Source: Comamonas sp. lk (lineage in GTDB: Bacteria > Pseudomonadota > Gammaproteobacteria > Burkholderiales > Burkholderiaceae_C). Taken from it: DNA of 11,693 nucleotides. The DNA lies in NCBI GenBank assembly GCA_945901215.1, contig CAMDKE010000047.1, positions 1 through 11,693 on the forward strand, written 5' to 3'. A model generated the notes under the pieces. That model had not been told where the DNA came from. It ran no database searches and was given only the letters and a program-made list of their open reading frames with translations. Each line of letters begins with the position of its first letter. Position 1 is the stretch's first letter. The position numbers were made by a program, and so were the translations under genes. This document shows positions 1 through 5,777 of this stretch, in pieces.

Positions 1-66
1 GCGATTGGCCCTTATGCGCTGGAGGGGCTGGCGCCGGGGTGTTGGCGGGAAATGGAGCGCGCGTAG
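1..66 (+). CDS. C-terminal end of a probable RsuA/RluE-type pseudouridine synthase (partial)
   Basis: An open frame enters from the left edge and ends at TAG 64-66, giving the last 21 residues of a protein. The tail contains IGPYALEGLAPGCWREM. This resembles the end of RsuA/RluB/RluE-family rRNA pseudouridine synthases, which close with an 'IG...L.gL.pGewR' element. The family isomerises single uridines in rRNA. Only the tail is visible, so neither the catalytic Asp nor the S4-like domain can be checked and the family call is tentative. It converges on the HEPN remnant, with 22 bp between the two stop codons. Confidence 0.45.
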   Translation, partial: AIGPYALEGLAPGCWREMERA

Positions 67-88
67 ATTCCGGGTGCGAGGTCGTGCT

Positions 89-457
89 TCAGCGCTTACT
101 TTGGAGCAAGCGAATCGCTTCCAAGAAATCGACTGCTTGTTGTAGCGCCCAAGTGGCGTTTTCCAGACTAACTGGCGCGTCGCGGTAGTCTGCGATGAGA
201 CGCAGGTCTTCAACCTTGTTTAAAGATCGCCCTTGCTCCACCGCGATCAGGCCAGGTTTAACCAAGTGCAAGCTGAACGCCGTAATTAAGCCGTTGTGGG
301 TGCGGGCCACTTCTGCGGGAACTGGGGCCTCAATGACCAGTAGCGCGGCTCTCGCTGCGTCAAACATGGCGTAGTACGCCCGATTGCAGGCCCCATCCAC
401 ATCGCCACTGTCCAGCAGCAGCTTGGCCTAACCAAGTGCTCGCTGGGCCTTGACCAT
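89..457 (-). pseudogene. HEPN-domain protein (toxin partner of MNT) interrupted by an in-frame TAG
   Basis: The frame encodes a PF05168-type HEPN protein with the conserved NRAYYAMFDAARAALL helix, a THNGL segment and an LRLIADYRDAP stretch, ending at TGA 89-91. Its natural start is ATG 455-457, which overlaps the MNT stop by one base (TGATG), the usual coupled architecture. After nine codons (MVKAQRALG) the frame meets TAG at 428-430, then continues with AKLLLDSGDVDGACNRAYY. Both sides match the expected first HEPN helix, so the stop interrupts one gene and does not separate two. The only substantial downstream product would start at GTG 398-400 (103 residues), would lack helix 1 and has no clear ribosome-binding site. 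HEPN proteins paired with MNTs are often RNase toxins. Here the toxin is probably inactivated, unless the amber codon is suppressed, translation restarts, or the base is a sequencing error. Confidence 0.75.
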
Positions 458-819
458 CAAGTCAATCGGTGTGACAGGTACATACCCTCACGGGCAATGT
501 TTTCCAGCAAACGCGGGTTGTTGTAGCGCTCTGGATGTTCCCACTCAGCCTCCCAAATTGGCAGGGGCTGAATGCGGATACCTGAGTCCAGAAGAACGTC
601 ATAGGCCACGTCGTCGAGCGCGAGTTTGGTGGCCACAAAGTCGCCGGGCACGCCCTGCAACAGCACGGCTACATCGGTATCGCTGCCCACGTGCGCGCTG
701 CTGCGCGCCTGGCTACCAAACAGCACGGCGCCCTGCACGGGCCAGTCCAAAGCCACCCGACGCGCAAAGTCGCGGGCGGCGCTCAGAACGGCGGATGATT
801 GAAAGGGAGCGATGGCCAT
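457..819 (-). CDS. MNT-family minimal nucleotidyltransferase (antitoxin-type)
   Basis: A 120-residue minimal nucleotidyltransferase. The signature FGSQARSSAHVGSDTDVAVLL (split here as FGSQARS and GSDTDVAVLL) gives the GS at residues 35-36 and the metal-binding D47 and D49. D74 in the YDVLLDSG strand is a candidate third acidic residue. In MntA/HepT systems the MNT neutralises its HEPN RNase partner by transferring AMP to it; that chemistry is inferred here from the family. The gene lies directly upstream of the HEPN frame and overlaps it by one base, so they form one bicistronic unit. No strong Shine-Dalgarno site precedes ATG 817-819, and a short GGCGC/GCGCC inverted repeat lies just upstream. 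The MNT looks intact although its partner carries a stop codon. Confidence 0.88.
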   Translation of the reverse strand: MAIAPFQSSAVLSAARDFARRVALDWPVQGAVLFGSQARSSAHVGSDTDVAVLLQGVPGDFVATKLALDDVAYDVLLDSGIRIQPLPIWEAEWEHPERYNNPRLLENIAREGMYLSHRLT

Positions 820-908
820 CGGCGCAGTTTAGCGGCGCCAGGCATTTTTGTATCTATGGCGCTGGTACGGCAGCTGACCATGGGCAATGCAGTCAGCTAG
901 CCCCACCC

Positions 909-1448
909 CTAAAACGACGACCCCGGCTCGCGCAGAAAAGCCCGCTCCTGCGGCGTGGAGTTGCGCCCCAAAACCGCGTTGCGGTGGGGGTAGCGGCCAA
1001 AGCGGTCGATGATGGCTTTGTGGCGCATCGCAGAGCGCAAGCTGTCTTCCAAGCCCGGCTGCGAAAACAGCGCCACGGCTTGGGTGTGCATCAGCGCGGA
1101 CTCGCTGTGCAGATAGGGCATGTAGGCAAAGCTGCGCTGCGCAACGGGCAGGCTGCGGTCTTGCCCACTGGCCACCAGCTCTTGCGCCAGCGCCAAGGCC
1201 AGCGCGTCCTGCGCAAAGGCGCGGGGCGTGTCGCGGTACACATTGCGCGAAAACTGGTCCAGCACCAACACCTCCGCCAGCCGCCCCTGTGGCGTGGCGC
1301 GCCAGGCAAACAGCTCGCACCGGGCCGCGGCCTCCAGCGTGGCACCGAAGCGGGTGCGGATGGCTTCGTCCAAGGCGGGGTCTTTGGCGAAGTGCTGCTT
1401 GGGGCTTAGTTCGGTGAACCAGAAGTGGAGGATGGGGTGGGGGTGCAT
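909..1448 (-). CDS. DUF924 family protein
   Basis: A 179-residue protein with the hallmarks of the DUF924 (PF06041) family: an N-terminal ILHFWF, then LDQFSRNVYRDTPRAFAQD at about residues 63-81, FAYMPYLHSE at 107-116, and RFGRYPHRNAVLGR at 149-162. The family is helical and common in proteobacteria. Its biochemical role is not established, so none is assigned. The length is normal and there is no signal peptide or membrane segment. The start ATG 1446-1448 lies only 4 bp after the parE-like toxin stop, so it is probably transcribed as the third gene of that operon. The ribosome-binding site is weak. Neighbouring toxin-antitoxin genes do not by themselves imply a related function. Confidence 0.9.
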   Translation of the reverse strand: MHPHPILHFWFTELSPKQHFAKDPALDEAIRTRFGATLEAAARCELFAWRATPQGRLAEVLVLDQFSRNVYRDTPRAFAQDALALALAQELVASGQDRSLPVAQRSFAYMPYLHSESALMHTQAVALFSQPGLEDSLRSAMRHKAIIDRFGRYPHRNAVLGRNSTPQERAFLREPGSSF

Positions 1449-1452
1449 GGGG

Positions 1453-1746
1453 CTAACTCAGTCTGGCACGCCAATAGCCGGGTTTGCGGTGCTGGTGTGC
1501 AACGGCCACAACCAGAAGATCGTTGCCATCTTGCGTGTAGACCAGGCTATAGGGAAATCGCCGCAAGCGACAGCGGCGAATCTGCGGTGTGAGCGGGTGC
1601 CAGGCTGTGGGGTATTGCTCTATAAGCTGTATCGTCCTGAGTGTTTCAATCAAGAAAGCGTCTCCCAGGCCAGGCGCCTGTTCTGCGTACCAAGTGATGG
1701 CGTCATCAAGTTCGGCCCGCGCTGGCTCTAGCAACCGGACGCTCAT
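1453..1746 (-). CDS. ParE/RelE-superfamily toxin
   Basis: A 97-residue basic protein with the ParE-type layout: an N-terminal strand and helix (LLEPARAELDDAITWY), then LGDAFL, a central strand region RRCRLRRFPYSLVYT at about residues 58-72, and a final VVAVAHQHRKPGYWRARL. Members of this superfamily either poison gyrase (ParE) or cut ribosome-bound mRNA (RelE). Absence of a clear RelE catalytic set and the paired antitoxin type favour a ParE-like assignment, but the target cannot be read from sequence. The ATG overlaps the antitoxin stop by four bases (ATGA), indicating translational coupling. DUF924 follows 4 bp later. Confidence 0.9.
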   Translation of the reverse strand: MSVRLLEPARAELDDAITWYAEQAPGLGDAFLIETLRTIQLIEQYPTAWHPLTPQIRRCRLRRFPYSLVYTQDGNDLLVVAVAHQHRKPGYWRARLS

Positions 1747-1976
1747 GCGCGTTTGATGTTGACTTGGTATTTGGCAATGACATCTGACAAGGCTACGGCC
1801 TTGATTTCACCGCGCCGATAGGCCGCAAGCCGGTCGTCTGCCTCCGTGGCCCATAGCGCGTCCAGCGTTGCATCGGGTTCGTCCAAGCTGTCCAAGATAC
1901 GCTCTACCACTTCCATGCGTTCTTCGGGGGGCAGCATGGCTACTTGGGCGCTTAATGCTTCGGCGGCTTGGGACAT
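1743..1976 (-). CDS. Addiction-module antitoxin (Unstab_antitox, TIGR02574-like)
   Basis: A 77-residue acidic protein resembling the 'putative addiction module component' family (PF09720/TIGR02574). It has a helical N-terminus with LSAQVAMLPPEERMEVVERILDSL (residues about 9-32), an acidic middle and a short basic tail. The family pairs with ParE/RelE-type toxins and neutralises them by direct binding. The gene order, antitoxin first with a 4-bp ATGA overlap to the toxin, fits that role. A GGAG Shine-Dalgarno sequence sits five bases before ATG 1974-1976, and a sigma70-like promoter can be placed about 30 bp upstream. No obvious DNA-binding fold is visible, so autoregulation would rest on the complex or be absent. 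Confidence 0.88.
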   Translation of the reverse strand: MSQAAEALSAQVAMLPPEERMEVVERILDSLDEPDATLDALWATEADDRLAAYRRGEIKAVALSDVIAKYQVNIKRA

Positions 1977-2004
1977 AGAAACTCCAGGTGGACGGGTAAG
2001 GGCG

Positions 2005-2033
2005 AATATAGCGCTGCGGCGCAGGTTTGCGAA
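2005..2033 (-). promoter_or_regulatory. Candidate sigma70 promoter of the antitoxin/parE operon
   Basis: On the minus strand, TTCGCA (2028-2033) and TATATT (2005-2010) are separated by exactly 17 bp. They match the -35 and -10 consensus at 4/6 and 5/6 positions. The predicted transcription start falls about 20 bp before the antitoxin ATG. An 8-bp palindrome, ACCCGGGT (2033-2040), touches the -35 box and could be an operator. The promoter is inferred from sequence only. Confidence 0.5.
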
Positions 2034-2157
2034 CCCGGGTCGCTTACGTAGAGGCGTGGGGCGTGTTGCGGTTTATGGGGGGTAGGTAAATAACACCGGT
2101 TAAGACGGGGCGTCGGAATTCCCTTGTGGTTTAGTCAACTATTTCGGAGGGTTCTTT

Positions 2158-2256
2158 GTGACTGCTCTGCGTCTTTTGGCGCAATGGCGATGTACGAGTA
2201 ACGGCCGACTCAGCCTCATCGGTCGGGGGGGATGCCCAACGCAAGCGGTCAACTAA
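2158..2256 (+). CDS. Possible 32-residue small ORF (unrecognised)
   Basis: GTG 2158-2160 opens a 32-codon frame ending at TAA 2254-2256. It is preceded by GGAGGG (2146-2151) at a six-base spacing, among the best Shine-Dalgarno matches in the window. The product begins VTALRLLAQWRCTSNG and has two cysteines and several arginines. It resembles nothing I know. It is the only candidate gene on the plus strand between the window's left edge and the HEAGH gene. Short frames arise by chance and codon bias cannot be judged over so few codons, so this is a low-confidence candidate. Confidence 0.2.
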   Translation: MTALRLLAQWRCTSNGRLSLIGRGGCPTQAVN

Positions 2257-2270
2257 GCAGAATTCTGCGC

Positions 2271-2486
2271 TTAAGCAGCCTGCAATTTGCCAGATAGCAG
2301 ACGGAGCACCGACAGGTTGTGGATATCCGCCCGCAGGCTGGCGTGCTGCACATCGATTCCCACCAGCGCGCCATTGGAGTCAAAGTCGAGCACCGCGCCG
2401 TCATTGACTTCGTCCGAGTCCACCGACGCCCGATCCGCTAAGTGGATGTAGAGCGAGTCGGTCGCTTTATCGTAAGAAATTTTCAT
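2271..2486 (-). CDS. DUF2283 family protein (second of a tandem pair)
   Basis: A 71-residue protein matching DUF2283 (PF10049): MKISYDKATDSLYIHLAD at the N-terminus, then SDEVNDGAVLDFDSNGALVGIDV at about residues 25-47, followed by a short helical tail. Members are small beta-rich proteins of unknown function, often found beside toxin-like genes such as DUF4258, and are suspected antitoxins. The chosen start, ATG 2484-2486, aligns with the family N-terminus but has no good ribosome-binding site. An alternative TTG at 2529-2531 would add 15 residues and overlap the upstream gene's stop as TTGA, suggesting translational coupling. The preceding gene is a second DUF2283-like protein. Confidence 0.8.
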   Translation of the reverse strand: MKISYDKATDSLYIHLADRASVDSDEVNDGAVLDFDSNGALVGIDVQHASLRADIHNLSVLRLLSGKLQAA

Positions 2487-2527
2487 ACCGTGTGAATGCT
2501 GCCGGACTTGTGAAAACACAGGCACCT

Positions 2528-2719
2528 TCAAGCCGCCTGACGTAATTCCATGGGCATCAGCCCCTCTTTTTTTGCATCCAGCAGGACGATTTCAACAACC
2601 GTGCCGTCCTCGGCGTAGCTGATGTTGGTGTGCCAGTCTTGGGAAACCTCGCGCACGATCGCCTTGTCTGACACCCGAATTTGCAGGATGTCGTCTTTTT
2701 CAAAGTAAATGCTTTCCAT
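2528..2719 (-). CDS. DUF2283-like protein (first of a tandem pair)
   Basis: A 63-residue protein with the DUF2283 layout in a more divergent form: YFEKDDILQIRVSDKAIVRE, then NISYAEDGTVVEIVLLDAKK at about residues 31-50, where the family has 'v.lDyd.dG.vvgIeil.a'. The function is unknown. GGGAG (2728-2732) lies eight bases before ATG 2717-2719 and supports the start. It lies 109 bp downstream of the DUF2442 gene and immediately upstream of the second DUF2283 gene. The two DUF2283 proteins differ clearly in sequence, so this is not a recent duplication. It may form a heteromer with its neighbour; that is inference. Confidence 0.7.
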   Translation of the reverse strand: MESIYFEKDDILQIRVSDKAIVREVSQDWHTNISYAEDGTVVEIVLLDAKKEGLMPMELRQAA

Positions 2720-2828
2720 GGCTTCGGCTCCCAGTGGTGTATCGCGGTCGCATCATCACTTTCCAAGCGAATCCCTCAACCCATCGCCAAATGACGAGCG
2801 GGCTTGTTCAAAGTGTTTTGAAAAGTCC

Positions 2829-3083
2829 TCAAACTGCCGCTTCCGCGCTGCAAGCCAGCTCATGAAGCCGTGCAGCCGACAATTCCAGCCCATTGGGCCA
2901 GCACAATGCGCCTGCGTCTACAAAGCAGCGGGCGAAGTAGGCCGGGTCACGAAGGTTTTCAAGCAGTGGGCCTTGGCGGCTTGCCAAGTAACTCGCGCCA
3001 TCGAACACGCCGTGGCTAAGGTCGCTGAAAACCAGTTCAAGCTGATGGGGCGCAATGGTTTTGACATCAAGCAACTTAATCAC
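2829..3083 (-). CDS. DUF2442 family protein
   Basis: An 84-residue protein of the DUF2442 (PF10387) type: VIKLLDVKTI then LELVFSDLSHGVFDGASYL, a middle PLLENLRDPAYFARCFVD at about residues 40-56, and the diagnostic WPNGLELSAARLHELA at 62-77. The gene begins at GTG 3081-3083, preceded by a strong AAGGAG six bases upstream; a longer reading of the same frame runs through DUF4160 coding sequence and is rejected. It overlaps the DUF4160 stop by eight bases. DUF2442 genes recur next to DUF4160 genes and are suspected antitoxin-like partners, without a biochemical demonstration that I can cite. Expression is likely coupled to DUF4160. Confidence 0.85.
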   Translation of the reverse strand: MIKLLDVKTIAPHQLELVFSDLSHGVFDGASYLASRQGPLLENLRDPAYFARCFVDAGALCWPNGLELSAARLHELACSAEAAV

Positions 3084-3342
3084 GGTCGGCTCCTTGTATG
3101 CGGTCCAGGGGTTCAAAGTGCTGGGCTTTGTCCCAATTATTGAGCAGTTCTGTTTGGTGCAACAAGCACCAATCTCGCACAATGCTGGCCACTTTTCGGG
3201 GCAATTCCCCCTGAGAGACCAAGCCTGTTTCAATTGCCACCAAGGCTTCAAAACCTTGGTATTCCACATGGATATGCGGCGGGGGGTGGTCGTCGTGCCA
3301 CATGCGCACGATGATCCCAAAGAATATGGCAATGGTTGGCAT
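3076..3342 (-). CDS. DUF4160 family protein
   Basis: An 88-residue protein of the DUF4160 (PF13711) family. It begins MPTIAIFFGIIVRMWHDDHPPPHIHVEYQG, with the histidine-rich DDHPPPHIH core at about residues 17-25, and continues with GELPRKVASIVRDWCLLHQTELLNNW at about 45-70. It has been suggested to be the toxin-like partner of DUF2442. The activity is unknown, although the clustered histidines could bind a metal or act catalytically. The ATG lies only five bases after the glnS stop, and the TAG stop forms part of the TAGGAG that would serve as its (closely spaced) ribosome-binding site. It is therefore probably transcribed and translated in coupling with glnS. Its 3' end overlaps DUF2442 by eight bases. 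Confidence 0.88.
   Translation of the reverse strand: MPTIAIFFGIIVRMWHDDHPPPHIHVEYQGFEALVAIETGLVSQGELPRKVASIVRDWCLLHQTELLNNWDKAQHFEPLDRIQGADRD
3090..3095 (-). promoter_or_regulatory. Ribosome-binding site fixing the DUF2442 GTG start
   Basis: AAGGAG on the minus strand lies six bases before GTG 3081-3083. It decides for the short 84-residue protein over a longer in-frame reading that starts inside the DUF4160 gene. Confidence 0.75.
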
Positions 3343-3347
3343 GGCTC

Positions 3348-5180
3348 CTATTTACCCCAAGAATCCTTCAACCCCACCGCCAAATTAAACACCGCCTTCG
3401 CCCCCGCCACGTGGTCCACCCGGTCGGCCACAAAGTAGCCCAGGCGTTCAAACTGAAACTTCAGGTCGGGCAGGGCGTTGGCCAATGATGGCTCCACTAT
3501 GGCGGTCACCACTTTCAGGCTGTTGGGGTTCAGGCTTTCCAGGAAGTCTTTGCCGCCCGCGTCGGGTTGTTCGTCGCTGAACAGGCGGTCGTACAGGCGC
3601 ACTTCGGCGCTAACGCCGTCATGGGCGCCCACCCAGGTGATGACGCCTTTGACCTTGACGCTGGACGAGCCCGGCGTGCCGCTTTTGGTGTCGGGGATGA
3701 GGGTGGCGTGCACCTCGGTGATGTGGCCGTCGGCGTCTTTCAGGGCGCCGGTGCATTCGATGATGTGGCCGTATTTCAGCCGGACTTTGTTGCCCGGGAA
3801 GAGGCGAAAAAAGCCGGCCGGGGGCGTTTCTTCAAAGTCGCTGCGCTCTATCCACACCTCGCGGCCCATCACGAACGCTCGGTTGCCCAGCTCGGGGTGG
3901 TGGGGGTGCATGGCGGCGCTGCAGGCGTCCAGGGTGCCTGCGCCCATCACATCGTCCCAGTTGGTCATCACCAGTTTTAGGGGGTCTAGCACGGCCATGG
4001 CGCGCGGGGCGGACGCGTCCAGGTCTTCGCGCAGGCAGCCTTCCAGGGTGGAATAGTCGATCCAGCTGTCGCTTTTGGTCACGCCAATGCGCTCGGCAAA
4101 CAGTTGCAGGCTCTGGGGCGTGTAGCCCCGGCGGCGCAGGCCGACCAGGGTTGGCATGCGCGGGTCGTCCCAGCCGCTGACTTTGTGGTCGTAGACCAGT
4201 TGCGCAAGTTTGCGCTTGCTGGTCACCACATAGGTGAGGTTCAGGCGGGCAAATTCGTATTGCTTGGGCGGCGGGCTGGCCAGCAGGCCGGCTTCTATCA
4301 GGCGCTCCATCAGCCAGTCGTAAAACGGGCGTTGGTCTTCAAATTCCAGGGTGCAAATGCTGTGGGTGATTTGCTCCAGCGCGTCTTCAATCGGGTGGGC
4401 AAAGGTGTACATCGGGTAGATGCACCAGGTGTCGCCCGTGTTGTGGTGGGTGGCGCGGCGGATGCGGTAAATGGCCGGGTCGCGCATATTGATGTTGGGT
4501 GACCCCATGTCAATCTTGGCGCGCAGCACCATGGATCCGTCTTCGTGCAGGCCATTGCGCATTTCGCGAAAGCGAGCCAGGTTCTGGGCGGGCGTGCGGC
4601 TTCTAAACGGGCTGTCGATGCCGGGCTTGCCAAAGTCGCCCCGGTTGGCGCGCATTTGCTCAGGCGTTTGTTCGTCCACGTAGGCGTGGCCGGCCTGCAC
4701 CAATGCCTCGGCGGCGCGGTACATAAAACCAAAGTAGTCGCTGGCCTGGAACGCCGGGTCGCTGCCCGGCGCGTTACCTATTTGTGCCCAGTCAAAACCC
4801 AGCCAGCGCACGGCGTCGATGATGCTCTTGACGTATTCGGTGTCTTCTTTTTCGGGGTTGGTGTCGTCAAAGCGCAGGTGGCACACGCCGCCGTAGTCGC
4901 GCGCCAGGCCAAAGTTCAGGCAGATGCTTTTGGCGTGGCCCACGTGCAAGTAGCCATTGGGCTCTGGGGGGAAGCGGGTGCGGATGCGTGCGGGGTCCAG
5001 CGGGCCTGAAGTATGGTGGGCGGCGTCGCCGGGGGTACCTGCCCAGTGGCGGCTGGCATAGGTGCCGTGTTCCAGGTCGTGTTCAATAATCTGTCGCAGG
5101 AAGTTGCTGGGCTTTGCGCCTTGTACAGAGGCTTGGGCAGAGGGTTTGGTAACAGACGTGGCGGCGGGGGGATGACTCAT
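3348..5180 (-). CDS. glnS: Glutaminyl-tRNA synthetase
   Basis: A 610-residue class I aminoacyl-tRNA synthetase that charges tRNA-Gln with glutamine in the cytoplasm. RFPPEPNGYLHVGHAKS at residues 69-85 contains the HIGH-type motif (HVGH 79-82), and VVTSKRKLAQLV at 318-329 is the KMSKS loop in its GlnRS form, with T for M. FDDTNPEKED and the C-terminal anticodon-binding beta-barrel region are also present. E. coli GlnRS is about 554 residues; the excess is mainly an N-terminal extension including AGTPGDAAHH, a type I associate with Burkholderiales. The start ATG 5178-5180 was chosen because the frame upstream loses family similarity and lies inside the divergent HEAGH gene. No strong Shine-Dalgarno sequence is visible. 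DUF4160/DUF2442 follow five bases after its stop. Confidence 0.97.
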   Translation of the reverse strand: MSHPPAATSVTKPSAQASVQGAKPSNFLRQIIEHDLEHGTYASRHWAGTPGDAAHHTSGPLDPARIRTRFPPEPNGYLHVGHAKSICLNFGLARDYGGVCHLRFDDTNPEKEDTEYVKSIIDAVRWLGFDWAQIGNAPGSDPAFQASDYFGFMYRAAEALVQAGHAYVDEQTPEQMRANRGDFGKPGIDSPFRSRTPAQNLARFREMRNGLHEDGSMVLRAKIDMGSPNINMRDPAIYRIRRATHHNTGDTWCIYPMYTFAHPIEDALEQITHSICTLEFEDQRPFYDWLMERLIEAGLLASPPPKQYEFARLNLTYVVTSKRKLAQLVYDHKVSGWDDPRMPTLVGLRRRGYTPQSLQLFAERIGVTKSDSWIDYSTLEGCLREDLDASAPRAMAVLDPLKLVMTNWDDVMGAGTLDACSAAMHPHHPELGNRAFVMGREVWIERSDFEETPPAGFFRLFPGNKVRLKYGHIIECTGALKDADGHITEVHATLIPDTKSGTPGSSSVKVKGVITWVGAHDGVSAEVRLYDRLFSDEQPDAGGKDFLESLNPNSLKVVTAIVEPSLANALPDLKFQFERLGYFVADRVDHVAGAKAVFNLAVGLKDSWGK

Positions 5181-5207
5181 GTACTTGATTTTAGTCGGGG
5201 GCTTGGC

Positions 5208-5777
5208 GTGACGCGCCCCACTTTTGTGCCTGGCGCGGGCCAGTTTTGGCTGCGGGTGGCCTTGTGGCTGGCTTTTGTGGCGTGGTCGCAGCGCCTGCTG
5301 GGCTTGGACTACCGCACCGGGGAGATGGGCGCGTCGTTTTTGCACTACCCCTTGATGGTGTTCCATGAAGCGGGGCACGCGGTGTTTTCGGTGTTTGGCA
5401 AGTGGCTGATGGTGGCCGGGGGCAGCGTGATGCAGCTCACCATGCCGGCGCTGCTATGCGGCGGACTGTGGGTTACCAACCGCGACGCCTTCGGTGCGGC
5501 GCTAGGCGCCTGGTTTTTTGGCGTCTCGCTGCTCGACATCGCGCCCTATGTGTACGACGCGTGGCAGCCCCGCCTGACGCTGCTCAATGGCGAGACCGGC
5601 ACGGTGGATTCACACGATTGGATGTATTTGCTCTCCAGCGTCGGCGCAGTAGACCAGTCACAACAACTGGGTCGAATGGTTTACGGGCTGGGCGCCGGGG
5701 TAGTAGTGGTGTCTTTGCTGCTTGCGGGTTGGGTTTTGCTACACCAGTACCGTACGCACTTTCGCTTGCGCGTTTAA
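5208..5777 (+). CDS. Membrane protein with HEAGH zinc-metallopeptidase motif (M50-like)
   Basis: A 189-residue protein with hydrophobic segments at about residues 13-31, 58-90, 95-116 and 160-178, so it is probably an inner-membrane protein. LMVFHEAGHAVFSVFG at 49-64 contains HExxH (H53, E54, H57), the zinc-binding signature of site-2-type and other membrane metallopeptidases. SLLDIAPYVYDA at 108-119 offers acidic residues as a possible third ligand, and a later SHDWMYLL is striking. Activity and substrate are inferred only. The start is uncertain: GTG 5208-5210 has GGGGG seven bases upstream. ATG 5172-5174 would add 12 residues but overlap the glnS start, and its G-run has no spacing. The stop TAA shares TTAA with the convergent DUF2306 gene. 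Confidence 0.78.
   Translation: MTRPTFVPGAGQFWLRVALWLAFVAWSQRLLGLDYRTGEMGASFLHYPLMVFHEAGHAVFSVFGKWLMVAGGSVMQLTMPALLCGGLWVTNRDAFGAALGAWFFGVSLLDIAPYVYDAWQPRLTLLNGETGTVDSHDWMYLLSSVGAVDQSQQLGRMVYGLGAGVVVVSLLLAGWVLLHQYRTHFRLRV

Larger units (their letters stand above)
1977..2270. other. 294-bp intergenic region between the parE operon and the DUF2283 pair
   Basis: This is the longest stretch without a convincing gene. Its left end carries the antitoxin ribosome-binding site and promoter. Its right end holds a 32-codon plus-strand reading frame with a strong Shine-Dalgarno site, and a 12-bp perfect palindrome GCAGAATTCTGC at 2257-2268, just beyond the DUF2283 stop. The palindrome lacks a T-run on either side, so it is not a convincing intrinsic terminator. 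No tRNA, transposase fragment or recombination site was recognised. Confidence 0.6.

Noticed and set aside
450..1409. 319-codon plus-strand open frame
   Set aside because: It runs antisense across the MNT and DUF924 genes, both recognisable by motif. Its translation is arginine- and alanine-rich with no domain character, typical of a shadow frame in GC-rich DNA.
2257..2268. Intrinsic terminator at GCAGAATTCTGC
   Set aside because: The perfect 12-bp palindrome has no loop and no T-run on either strand, so it does not meet terminator criteria.
2234..2270. Integron attC site near GCCCAAC
   Set aside because: GCCCAAC fits one core-site consensus, but no matching GTTRRRY partner with an imperfect palindrome between them is found on either strand nearby.
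3084..3332. Longer DUF2442 reading (167 residues)
   Set aside because: The extra part is an out-of-frame reading of DUF4160, and AAGGAG fixes the start at GTG 3083.
5181..5216. Sigma70 promoter for glnS using TAAAAT (5188-5193)
   Set aside because: The -10 match is good, but it would start transcription at the ATG itself and there is no acceptable -35 at 16-18 bp.
5181..5378. N-terminal extension of GlnRS to an ATG at 5378
   Set aside because: The added 66 residues are low-complexity, basic and lack GlnRS similarity, and the DNA encodes the HEAGH gene on the other strand. ATG 5180 is the sensible start.
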